Origin: Mediterraneibacter hominis
GTDB lineage: Bacteria; Bacillota; Clostridia; Lachnospirales; Lachnospiraceae
DNA: 64,000 nucleotides
Reading direction: 5' to 3'
NCBI RefSeq assembly: GCF_014287475.1
Contig: NZ_JACOPF010000001.1
Coordinates: forward strand, 930,001 to 994,000
The notes under the pieces were generated by a model. That model saw nothing but the letters and a program-made list of their open reading frames with translations, was not told the origin of the DNA and did no database searches. The translations under genes were made by a program, and so were the position numbers. Of this stretch, positions 17,977-27,301 are shown piece after piece; positions within the stretch are counted from its first letter, which is position 1, and each line of letters begins with the position of its first letter.

Positions 17977-19535
17977 AAATATATTGCCGAATGTGTTTTA
18001 ATTGCTGGGAACTCCTAAAGTTCTATAAACTACAACATAAGCATGAAATAAGGCTAAGTGTGAATGTGTGAAAATTATAGAAATGGATATGCTAGATGCA
18101 ATCTTCTAGGTCATAGACGTAAAATGGACAATCAGCAGCGAAGCCTCGAATAGAGGAACGTTCAACGATCAATGGGTGATGAGTGTAACCCATGTAAGAC
18201 CGCAAGCGATTGGCGGTTTGAAACAAACACACTGTTTATTAAGCAATTAAATATTATTCATAGAATCACGTTGAAACATACGTGATTTTTTCTTGCGTAA
18301 CCTTATAAATCAAAAATTTAAAAAGAGAATAAAAAGAATGGAGGTGGAAAATGTTAGTAGAAAAACAAAAGATTGAAGTTAGGTGGAATGGGAGCAATCG
18401 AAAATGGTATGAAGAAAAAGGGTATAAATTTACCAAAATAAGAGATGGTTTTATCGTCAAACCAGAAGATTTGCCTGATTACTCTCATCATAAAGTTGAA
18501 GTTATTTGTGATTTTTGTAATCGTCAATATATTTTAGAATACAGAGACTACTTAAAAAATATTAAAAGAAATAACAAAAAATTTCATTGTTTTATTTGTG
18601 GAAACAGAAAACATATTAAAAACATTAATCATTCTACCTCAAAAAATAAGCTTTCCGTTGATGAAGTAATTAAAAGAATAGAGAGTAAAAATAAAAATAA
18701 ATTGTTAAATCCAGAAGATTATAAAAATCAAAACACATCAAATTTGAAAGTATTGTGTGGTAGTTGTGGCAGTGAGTTTCTGACAAGTCTTAGTTCTATA
18801 AAAAATGGTGATGGAGCCTGTTTGAAATGTGCAAATAAAAAAACAAGTGAAAAGCAAAAACTTTCAAGCGAAGAGGTCAAACGAAGAATTGATGCTGTAA
18901 ATAATAATAAATTGTTAAATCCAAAAGATTATAGAGATAATCATACACCAAACCTAAAAATAAAATGTGGGGATTGTGGTGAAATTTACGTGACTACACT
19001 CGCAAATTATGAATATAATCAAAAGATACGATGCGATAAATGTTCTCAGAGAATAAGTGTTCCAGAAAGAAAAGTTATGGAATTATTAAATTTCTATAGT
19101 ATCAATTATAAATATAACTATAGATTTTCTGATTGTAAAGGAAAAAACAGAGCACTTCCTTTTGATTTTTGGATTGAAGATTTAAACACTATTATTGAAA
19201 CAGATGGAAGACATCATTATCATTCCGTATGGGGCGAAGAACATTTTCAAAGAACAAAATTATACGATGGAATAAAAGATAAATATTGTAAAAATAAGAA
19301 CATACAACTTATTAGAATTCCTTATTGGGAATTTGATAATATAGAAGATATCTTAATAAAAAAATTAAATTTAAAACCTCTTAATCAAAACAAAAAAATA
19401 AAATACATACCCAAAAAGAAAATTGCTTAATTTTACAGAAGATATGATCTGAACTCATAGGAAACTATGAGGAGAGTGCTACTACTCTCCCACTTATGTA
19501 GCGAATAAGTGGAAACATAATTGAAACAACGAAAG
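17977..19535 (+). ncRNA. Group I intron 3 in tape measure gene, with endonuclease ORF
   Basis: Core elements are clear: P from 18000 (AATTGCTGGGAACTCC), Q at 18130-18144 (AATCAGCAGCGAAGC), R at 18160-18171 (GTTCAACGATCA) and S at 19439-19450 (AAGATATGATCT). The unusual GATCA of R is matched by TGATC of S, a compensating change in P7 that supports a working fold. P1: exon TCGGT pairs with GCCGA with a U-G at the splice site. The endonuclease ORF sits between R and S. Splicing gives ...LESV-AKAELKRLR... in frame. Confidence 0.88.
18351..19430 (+). CDS. Intron-encoded Vsr/EDxHD-type homing endonuclease
   Basis: 359 residues after a strong ribosome binding site (GGAGGTGG). Three treble-clef or zinc-ribbon modules in series (CDFC...CFIC, CGSC...CLKC, CGDC...CDKC; residues about 55-245) are likely DNA-contact units. 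The C-terminal 110 residues have a Vsr-like nuclease layout: VPERKVMELL, LPFDFWI, IIETDGRHHYH, then KDKYCKNKNIQLIRIPYWE. This resembles the EDxHD homing endonucleases found in phage group I introns (I-Bth0305I type). It is expected to cut intron-less alleles of the tape measure gene and drive intron homing. Confidence 0.75.
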   Translation: MLVEKQKIEVRWNGSNRKWYEEKGYKFTKIRDGFIVKPEDLPDYSHHKVEVICDFCNRQYILEYRDYLKNIKRNNKKFHCFICGNRKHIKNINHSTSKNKLSVDEVIKRIESKNKNKLLNPEDYKNQNTSNLKVLCGSCGSEFLTSLSSIKNGDGACLKCANKKTSEKQKLSSEEVKRRIDAVNNNKLLNPKDYRDNHTPNLKIKCGDCGEIYVTTLANYEYNQKIRCDKCSQRISVPERKVMELLNFYSINYKYNYRFSDCKGKNRALPFDFWIEDLNTIIETDGRHHYHSVWGEEHFQRTKLYDGIKDKYCKNKNIQLIRIPYWEFDNIEDILIKKLNLKPLNQNKKIKYIPKKKIA

Positions 19536-20940
19536 TGCCAAAGCAGAACTTAAGAGACTCAGGAGTCAATTAGCTGATGCTGAAAGTGAACTTGAGCAAA
19601 CGCAGAAAGATCGTGAATATGAGATAAGACAAAGTGGATATGATTCACTCAGTAGCGACCTTAACGAAGCACTTGATGATACTTTAAATAATGTCAAGTA
19701 TAATGCTTCTGAGCAAGAGCAAGTTATTTCTGAAATGTTGAATCATATTGTTAATAATTACGCTGATGCTTACGATAAAATAAATGAAATCATTCATAAC
19801 ACTGGCTTCACGCCATCAAAAGATTTTCAAGAAAATATCAATAACATAGGTTCACAATCTGGTGCTGAAAGTCAAGTTAATGATAGTAATACTATTGCTC
19901 CTGAATATAAGCCAGATGATTTCGTTACAGATACACCAACCGATCAGATTCAGTCTGATTCAAGTCAAGCGAATAATGATAGTATAGAATCTGAAATTGA
20001 AAAAGAGCCTAATATAGATAATCGTCCCGTTGCATTAATTGAATTAAAACCTAAATCTGTATCTGTACAGGAAGGTAAAAGTACAACTATAACTGCTAAT
20101 ATCCGTCCTACGGATGCAGCAAATAAAAAAGTGCAATGGACATCATCAAATACTAGTATCGCAACAGTTAGTAATGGAACTGTCAAAGGTATAAAGCCTG
20201 GTAGTACAACAATTACATGTATGGCAATGGATGGTTCGGGAATATCTGCTACATGTGGCGTGACCGTTACAAAAAAGCCTGATCCACCTAAGCCAAAACC
20301 GCCATCTTCTGGTGGGGATGGAATTCCGCGAGTAGGTGACGTTGTAACCTTTACAGGTACGTATTACTATGATTCTTGGGGACAATCCCCAGCCGGGAAT
20401 TTATATTCCGGCGTTAAAGGTGGCGTTGTTATTGATAGCTACTCTGGCACAGAATACGGAGGTTCTTCAAGTTTTCACGGAGGTTTGGGTATTCATATTA
20501 AAAGTGCCGATGGCAGATATGGTGATTTGGGATGGGTATCGCTTAGTCAAATTAGCGGATATGCAAAAGGTACTAGAGGTGTTACTTCTGCATTAGAAAT
20601 TGCTAAAGTTAACGAACTTGGCACAGAGCTAATCATGAGACGTGGTGGAGATGATTATACTGTATTGCAATATGGTGATGCCGTTTTACCTAAAAACTTG
20701 AGTGATAACATGTTTACTTTAGCTGGACATGCAAATGAGATCATAAGTGGACTTGGAAATAATACTACTAATAGAGAACTTTCTATTACTAACCATTATG
20801 ATAGTTTATTGACTGTGAATGGGAATGTGGATAAAAATGCATTACCTGAATTAAAGAAGTTACTTGAAGAATCTTATCGTTATACCTCTCAAAAATTGTA
20901 CAAAGACGCTGGATTCATGGGAATGAAGAGAAAAATATAA
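19536..20940 (+). CDS. Tail tape measure protein, exon 4
   Basis: Last exon, 468 codons. It starts AKAELKRLRSQLADAESELE (coiled coil), then has a bacterial Ig-like (Big_2) domain at about 20030-20275 (IELKPKSVSVQEGKST, then VQWTSSNTSIATVSNGTVKG), a Pro-rich linker and a beta-rich domain with Gly/Tyr repeats (GDVVTFTGTYYYDSWG). It ends LYKDAGFMGMKRKI. A Big_2 domain near the end of a tape measure protein is unusual and may act at the distal tip. A gene caller would start at TTG or ATG around 19735, missing the first 200 bp. Confidence 0.85.
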
Positions 20941-21000
20941 TATATTAATGTGCAATTCTCTGTTAAAATAATTATAAATATATTAATGGAGGATTGCACC

Positions 21001-21474
21001 ATGTCAATTGTAATTAAAAACCAAATTCAAATTCCATCAGTTTCTGTTATGCCCGGCTTCGGTTCAAAAATTAATTTGTCTTCTAATACTACCGTAACAG
21101 CGCGTGAATGTAAATTATTTGAAATTGCATTACATATGGTCTGCAAACTATATCAGCATGAAAAGCGTAACTTATCTGAATTTCCTAAAATGAACATTCT
21201 ATTTACTTATGATTTTACTTTCGAATTTCAAAATAATAGTGCTACAAATTTAGGATTATATATGAATCTCATTATATATTCAATGCAAAATATAAGAAAT
21301 AATATTATTACGGAATTAAATTATTTGGCTATATATATTGAAGAATTATGTCACTGCGTTTGGCATATTGATGATGAGTTAATAGTAAAAAACAAAGTAA
21401 TTGAAGTATTTAAATTGTCTGGATTAAATGTTACAGAGGAATTATTTTATTTAAAAGGAGGTAAGGTCGAATAA
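21001..21474 (+). CDS. Phage protein with EELCH motif, unknown function
   Basis: 157 residues from ATG 21001, chosen because AATGGAGGATTGCACC supplies a ribosome binding site; the frame is open from 20950. A YIEELCHCVWHIDDE segment looks like an HExxH zincin helix with the first His replaced by Glu, so any zincin relationship would be to an inactive or variant form. It lies between the tape measure and Dit genes and overlaps the next small gene by one base. No firm family. Confidence 0.55.
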   Translation: MSIVIKNQIQIPSVSVMPGFGSKINLSSNTTVTARECKLFEIALHMVCKLYQHEKRNLSEFPKMNILFTYDFTFEFQNNSATNLGLYMNLIIYSMQNIRNNIITELNYLAIYIEELCHCVWHIDDELIVKNKVIEVFKLSGLNVTEELFYLKGGKVE

Positions 21475-21647
21475 TGTCGTCAAATGAAGCTTCCAACAAA
21501 TCTCGTGATTCATATTATGACACAATTATTAATGACTTGATTAACGATCTTCATCAGGAAGAAGCTATAAATTTATCTTGTTCTGACTGGAAGGTAAATG
21601 TTACTAACATTACGCCTTATACATTAGATAAAAGTAAGACTGTATAA
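21474..21647 (+). CDS. 57-residue phage protein
   Basis: Starts at ATG 21474, overlapping the previous stop (TAATG), with AAAGGAGG upstream. Sequence begins MSSNEASNKSRDSYYDTIIN and ends YTLDKSKTV. The tight overlap implies translational coupling to the EELCH protein. A terminator follows. Function unknown. Confidence 0.6.
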   Translation: MSSNEASNKSRDSYYDTIINDLINDLHQEEAINLSCSDWKVNVTNITPYTLDKSKTV

Positions 21648-21667
21648 TTGTAATATAAGTATTTATT

Positions 21668-21702
21668 GAGGTGTCATTATGGCACCTCTAATTTTATTTT
21701 TT
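21668..21702 (+). terminator. Terminator before Dit gene
   Basis: GAGGTG/CACCTC stem with an 8-9 nt loop followed by a T-rich run. It separates the tape measure block from the distal tail genes. Confidence 0.75.
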
Positions 21703-21723
21703 AAGTGAGGTGATAAATAAAAA

Positions 21724-22806
21724 ATGATATTAGTGTGTAAAGATTTCAACTATGACAATAAATCTCTTATAAATCAAAAATATATGTCTGTAAATTTTGA
21801 AGATGATACTAGTCTACCATCTTCTATTTCTCGTACTATGGAAACAAGCGATATGAATAAATATCGCCCTGAAGAAAATGGTTTTGGTATTACATATTCA
21901 GAAGTATTAGAATTTGAGGTGCACATTGTAAAGAATTTTGATGAATTCACATCACAATCCGAAATGGAGTTTTCTAATACCGAATACGAAAAGCTAGTTT
22001 CTTGGTTGACGTCGCCACAAACCAATCAATGGATGGAAGTCACAAAAGAAAGTGGAGAGAAAACCAAAGTCAAAGGTTACTTCTCTTCTGTTGAGCCATA
22101 CGATAATTGGGGAATTTGTTATGGAGCAAAATGCACTTTTACATGCAACTCTCCGTTCTCTTATACTAGTAAGGAAATAGAACAGACTATTTCCGGTGTT
22201 ACAAATTTCCTTGTCAACAACGAAAGTAGCGAATTATATGATTACGTATATCCTACACTCTTAATTGAGCCTACCAAAAATGAAGAAATCTATATCCATA
22301 ATTTATCAGATTCAATAATTCTTGAAAATAGTACAATCACACTTTCAGAGGATACCAGTTCAAACATCACCGCACTTCAACAAAAAATTTCTTCTTATGC
22401 AGCTTTAAATAATCTAACCGTTGAGTATGTCATTGATGATACAACACAAGACTTAAAACTGATTTGTGATAATACTGGATTGCTATTTTATATGACGGAC
22501 TCATACGGTATTAAAAATAAATATGTTGCTTATTATTTGAAAGCGGATGGACAATATTTTATATGTCAAAGTGGATTTTTCTACTGCAAATTATCTCAGG
22601 CGTTGAAAGTTAAAATTAATTGTAAAAATCTTGGAATGTATGATTCATTAGGGCGCCCTGTTCTTTTTGACACTATGGGTATTCAGGATGAAGATGAAAT
22701 ATATTGGCTTCGTTTGATACATGGAAATAATAGTTTCAGGGTTATGGGAAATTGTAAAATAACTATCTCCTATCTTGAAGCACATAAAGGAGGACTAATT
22801 TCATGA
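21724..22806 (+). CDS. Distal tail protein (Dit)
   Basis: 360 residues. The N-terminal part has the pattern of siphophage Dit proteins: early VCKDFNYDNKS, then beta-rich sequence with GFGITYSEVLEFEVHIVK, followed by EYEKLVSWLTSPQTNQWMEV and a CTFTCNSPFSYT segment. Dit forms the hexameric ring at the tail tip that connects the tail tube to the baseplate. Its position after the tape measure gene and before Tal is canonical, and its stop overlaps the Tal start by 4 bp. Confidence 0.75.
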   Translation: MILVCKDFNYDNKSLINQKYMSVNFEDDTSLPSSISRTMETSDMNKYRPEENGFGITYSEVLEFEVHIVKNFDEFTSQSEMEFSNTEYEKLVSWLTSPQTNQWMEVTKESGEKTKVKGYFSSVEPYDNWGICYGAKCTFTCNSPFSYTSKEIEQTISGVTNFLVNNESSELYDYVYPTLLIEPTKNEEIYIHNLSDSIILENSTITLSEDTSSNITALQQKISSYAALNNLTVEYVIDDTTQDLKLICDNTGLLFYMTDSYGIKNKYVAYYLKADGQYFICQSGFFYCKLSQALKVKINCKNLGMYDSLGRPVLFDTMGIQDEDEIYWLRLIHGNNSFRVMGNCKITISYLEAHKGGLIS

Positions 22807-25547
22807 AAATTAATCGTGATTTTTATAATCGAAATGAGCCGTCTCGGATTTATCTGTCTACTCCAAACAAGCAATTATTATGCGCTTTAAATAGTGTAGA
22901 TATAGATAGTGTAGATTTTCAAGGGAATTGCAATGACATATCTACTATAAGCTTCAATATAAACCAGTATATTGAGGATGATTCAGGAAGGCAAATCGAA
23001 GCAAATGGATACCAACTTATATCTAAATATACGAAATTATATGTAACAAATATTGGCTGGTTTATATTAGGAGCACCAGAAACTCATCATAATGGAACGT
23101 ATGAATATAAAACAATCAATGCTTCTTCTGCTCAAGTTGAATACAGTCAGGTTCCTCTTGATGGTTGGAAGGTAAATCGTGGTACTACAGATTCACTTGA
23201 AATGCTCGTCGAAGGTAATGTAGAAATTATTAACGATGTAGAGTTCGCAAAAGAAAATATCAAATTTCATTATCCCGAAAAACCCGAATTGAGTTTAGTA
23301 GATATAATAGTTTCAAAGGTTCCCGGTTGGCAAGTCGGCTATGTAGATAACATCCCTAAAACTTATGAAAGTATTGAAAATGGAGAAATTGTTACAAAAG
23401 ATGTACTACTCGCAGATGAAGTGGGTACGTTTGATATTAACTCTAGTAACTGTTTCTCTTTTTTAATGCAAGATTTTGAAAAATATTTTAATTGTGTTGT
23501 GGATTTCGATTATTTAAATTTTGTAGTTAATTTTTACAGAGTAGAAAATTTTGGAAAAGATACAAGCGTTACGATTGGATTTAGAAATATTGAAAATTCT
23601 AACGACGTTGTAATTGACGAAGATAATATTTTTACTAAGTTTCGTGTTTCAGGTGGAGATAATCTTGGCATTGAACAATTTAATGGCGGAAGTAATTATC
23701 TTACAATTATTGAAGACTATTGGTTAAATAACAAATATCTAAGTGACTCTACTATTCAAAAATATAAGGCTTGGACTGCATTTTGTAATGTTGCAAGATA
23801 TCAATATGGGGAATATTCTAAAACATGGAATACGTTGCAAGAAGAAATCTCTGAATTATATAATCGTATTCCAGTCAGTGATTGTGATCCTAGTAATTGG
23901 TCTAGTTTAAGTGATTCTGCTTTACTAAATTTAAAATCGGATTACGAAGCTCAAAAACTAGGATATGAAAAAATATATGTAGATGATGAAGGAAACTTCG
24001 ATATAGAAGCATTAGACGCTTCACCAGATGCAAATACCTATCATCAAATTGTAGATACTATTCTTCCTAATATTGACATAGAAATTAATAACAGAGGTTT
24101 GGAGTCCTCACTAGATATTGAAGATTATATAGATAATTATTATACAGACTGGGATTATTATGGTATTAATGAGCTTACTATAAGATTACAATCCTATCAA
24201 GATATTGTAAATCTATTGAAAAAAGATCACTATGATTTAACTTGGGAAGAATATCAAGAAAAATCAAAGGAAGACATTGAAAAATACCCAGTGCAAACTT
24301 CAGACGGATTTGAGGACAAGCACAATGAATATATAAAAAATGCAGAACAGTTAGATGATAGCAATATCGATTCATGCGCATACGCTTTGAAACAAAGGCA
24401 AACCGAAGCAGATATAAAACAAGAACAGCAAGACGAAGTTAATTCAAACCGTTCTTCTCTAGCACAAAAAATGGATATGAAAACATGGCAGGGACAAGAA
24501 ACTTTACAAAGTGAAGCTTCAACTGGTTTCACCCAAAAAGAGTTGGATGAGATATCACATATAATTAATCAAAGTACATATGTAAATGAAAATATATTTG
24601 TCTCTTCTACCGAAGGACTTACAGATACAATATTGATGCAGCAAAAATTATGTGAAACTGCTCTTGATGATTTATCTGCATATTCTATACCCCAAGCTAC
24701 TTATACGACTACAATGAATAATATACTTTCTGCCTTTGGAAATGAAATGCATGCACATGATTTATATTATGGTAATTTTATTAGACTTGGACTTACAGAT
24801 ACATATTATGTAAAATTACGAGTTATGAGTATATCCTTCAATCCATGCTTATACAATAACGACTTTACTATCCAGTTTTCCAATATGATTAAGTCTGGAA
24901 AAGCTCGTAATGATTTTGTATCACTTCTAGATATGGCTGGAAATCTAAGTAACTCATCTGTAGACACTAGTTACTCCGGCAATCCACAAATTACTGATGA
25001 CAACATCTATCAACTTTTACAAAAGTTATTGCAATCCTCTGCCTTTAACAATAAAGTAGACCATATCGTAAACAATAATCCAGGAGGAACCGGAAACAGC
25101 TATCTTAAACCAGGCGATATTTATCAGAATAATGGTTTTTTTCAGTATATTCAGTCTGAATTAATTGCTGCCGGAGAAATTGTTGCGAATAGTGGAGATT
25201 TTAAAGATTTACAAGCATTAGTTGCTGCCATTGATAATTTGTTGGCTGGCAATGTAAGTGCAGAACTAGCCCATATTATCAATCTTACTGCTAAAAATGT
25301 AAATATCGATGAAGCTGTAATTCGTGATTTAATTGCTGCTCAAATAACTGTATCTATGCTTCAGGCAGGTGATATATCTGCAAATAAATTTCATATCATT
25401 TCCGATGATGGAGGGCTGTCTATTGTTGGAAATACAATGCAGTTTAAAGATAAAAACGATACTGTACGCATACAAATTGGAAGAGATTCTAACAACGACT
25501 TTACTTTTGTATTATATGATGAAACAGGCAAGGGAATACTTATTGAT
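22803..25547 (+). CDS. Tail-associated (Tal/baseplate hub) protein, exon 1
   Basis: 915 codons, starting at ATG 22803 overlapping the Dit stop (GGAGG 6-8 bp upstream). The N-terminal part (LCALNSVDIDSVDFQGN, IGWFILGAPETH) fits the phage hub/endopeptidase tail family; the middle is helical and acidic; the end (VRIQIGRDSNNDFTFVLYDE) is the structural repeat that precedes KGILID in tail-tip proteins. The frame runs into a stop 3 nt after TTGAT, where the IStron is inserted. Spliced to exon 2, the protein would be about 1758 residues. Confidence 0.8.
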
Positions 25548-25656
25548 TAAATGTGAGCCGCACACTTGTGACTTTAGTCATGAGTTAGGCTGACAAATAG
25601 TCAGTGTATAGGGAAACCTGTACATAGAGACGTAAAACCGTCCAATATACTACCTG

Positions 25657-25916
25657 AATTGCTGGAAATGCGTAAAGCTAAACTAACTACAACATAAGGA
25701 TGAAACATACCTAAGTGTGAATGTTGCGAAAGCAGAAAAAATAGTTTAGATGGAATATGGTTAAATCCTAAGTTCTATACATTTACAAATCGCAAATCAG
25801 CAGCGAAGCTCCAAATAGGAGAACGTTCAACGACCATTCCTCTTGAGGGAAGTACATGCAAGCGCATGGAAGTGGGTAGACCCTAACGTGTGATGACGAG
25901 GGATAAGATATGGTCT
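25657..25916 (+). ncRNA. Group I intron core of the IStron
   Basis: P from 25657 (AATTGCTGGAAATGCG), Q at 25795-25809 (AATCAGCAGCGAAGC), R at 25825-25836 (GTTCAACGACCA) and S at 25905-25916 (AAGATATGGTCT). P7 pairs GACCA with TGGTC. The core lies wholly upstream of tnpB, as in described IStrons. Its Q element is identical to that of the intron at 17977, which suggests related ribozymes. Confidence 0.88.
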
Positions 25917-26093
25917 GTGCTTATGTGAAAACATAAGAAGTTCATAAGAGAACTGTATAGGAAGTAGCGTTCCTATATGAACGACAACCTCGAAAACGAT
26001 TAAAGAACCTATTGTTCTTATCTATTTATTTAAAAATTTAATATTTCTCGCTTTCAAACGGAGAATAAATAAAGTAGAAGGCGAGGTGATATT

Positions 26094-27197
26094 GTGGAAA
26101 AAGCATTTAAATATCGAATTTACCCAAACAAAAAACAGCAAGAGTTAATTCAAAAAACTTTTGGGTGTGTAAGATATGTTTATAATTATTTCTTAGCTTT
26201 AAGGATAAAAGAATATAAAGAAAACAAAAATTTTTTATCTTATAATGATACAAGTAAGTTACTTACTCAATTAAAGAAAGAACTAATCTGGCTGAAAGAA
26301 CCAGATAAAGATTCTTTGCAGAAATCGTTAAAGGATCTGGATATGGCATACCGAAAATTTTTTAAAGAACATGCTGGTTTTCCAAAATTCAAGTCTAAGA
26401 AAAATAATCATAAATCTTATCGGACAAGTCGTACAGCCAACAATATTACTTTTGTAGAAAAGCATATTAAGTTGCCAAAACTTGGATATGTAAAAACAAA
26501 AGATAAACAAATTCCACAAGGAAGAATTTTAAATGCTACCATCTCACAGGAACCAAATGGACATTATTATTGCTCATTATGTTGCACAGATGTTGAAATG
26601 CCACAATATCAAAAAACTCGTTCTAATGTTGGAGTAGATTTAGGTATTGTAGATTTTGCCATATTATCTGATGGAAATAAAATTGAGAACCAAAGATTTT
26701 ATGAAAAATCAGAAAAGAAGCTTGCTAAGTTACAAAGATCAATGTCAAGAAAAACAATTGGCGGTAAGAATTGGAACAAAGCGAGAATTAGAATTGCAAA
26801 TTTACAGAAACATATTTCTAATCAACGTACTGATTTTTTACACAAACTTACAACAAAGATTGTTAAAGACTATGACGTTATCTGCATTGAAGATTTAGAA
26901 GTCAAGTCTATGAAAGAAACTGATTATACAATAAGGAACAAACGAGTTAGTGATGTTTCTTGGTATGAGTTTCGAAGACAATTAGCTTATAAATGCCAAT
27001 GGTACGGAAAGCAACTTGTCATTGTAGATAAATATTATCCCTCATCACAGATTTGTAGTGCGTGCGGAAAACGAGATGGTAAGAAATCAGAAGATATTAG
27101 AGTGTGGGTATGCCCTCATTGCGGCGCAGAATTAGACAGGGACTTAAATGCCGCAACCAATATTTTAAATGAAGGATTACGAATATTAAATAGTTAA
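26094..27197 (+). CDS. tnpB: TnpB RNA-guided nuclease (IS605 family)
   Basis: 367 residues from GTG 26094 (ribosome binding site GGCGAGGTG). The RuvC-like catalytic triad is intact: D182 in VGVDLG, E266 in CIEDLEV, D350 in DRDLNAA. The zinc finger is complete (C321, C324, C340, C343; CSAC...CPHC). Length is normal for TnpB. It would use an omega RNA from the element's right end, with the guide taken from the 3' exon, to cut vacant sites next to TTGAT and so keep the element in place. Its coding frame reaches close to the right end, so mRNA, intron and guide RNA overlap. Confidence 0.9.
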   Translation: MEKAFKYRIYPNKKQQELIQKTFGCVRYVYNYFLALRIKEYKENKNFLSYNDTSKLLTQLKKELIWLKEPDKDSLQKSLKDLDMAYRKFFKEHAGFPKFKSKKNNHKSYRTSRTANNITFVEKHIKLPKLGYVKTKDKQIPQGRILNATISQEPNGHYYCSLCCTDVEMPQYQKTRSNVGVDLGIVDFAILSDGNKIENQRFYEKSEKKLAKLQRSMSRKTIGGKNWNKARIRIANLQKHISNQRTDFLHKLTTKIVKDYDVICIEDLEVKSMKETDYTIRNKRVSDVSWYEFRRQLAYKCQWYGKQLVIVDKYYPSSQICSACGKRDGKKSEDIRVWVCPHCGAELDRDLNAATNILNEGLRILNS

Positions 27198-27301
27198 ATA
27201 AATAGATAAGAACCGTAGGAACTACGGGGATAGCCTAGGTAAACTTGTCTCGTTAGAGATATTGACTAGGAACCCTATGACTTTAGTCGTGGGAGGTTCA
27301 G
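27198..27301 (+). ncRNA. Probable omega RNA scaffold, 3' part
   Basis: The 104 nt after tnpB form stems (CCGTAGGAACTACGG, then a CCC...GGG hairpin with GACTTTAGTC at 27273-27293) and end GGAGGTTCAG. This is the standard right end of tnpB elements, where the omega RNA scaffold ends and the guide begins; here the guide would start at 27302 in tail-gene sequence. The 5' limit of the omega RNA probably lies inside tnpB and cannot be set by eye. Confidence 0.65.

Larger units (their letters stand above)
25548..27301 (+). mobile_element. IStron: group I intron plus IS605-type tnpB
   Basis: A 1754-bp insertion inside the tail hub gene. The 5' flank ends in TTGAT, the target/TAM pentanucleotide known for IS200/IS605 relatives and IStrons. 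Both ends carry an IS605-like hairpin (TGACTTTAGTCA at 25569, and 27273-27293). A full group I core lies at 25657-25916, then tnpB. Exon AUUGAU pairs with GUCAGU (25600-25605) to form P1, with U-G at the splice site; the last base is G. Splicing joins ...GKGILID and STGVKDSAISD in frame. No tnpA is present, so transposition would need a transposase in trans. Confidence 0.88.
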
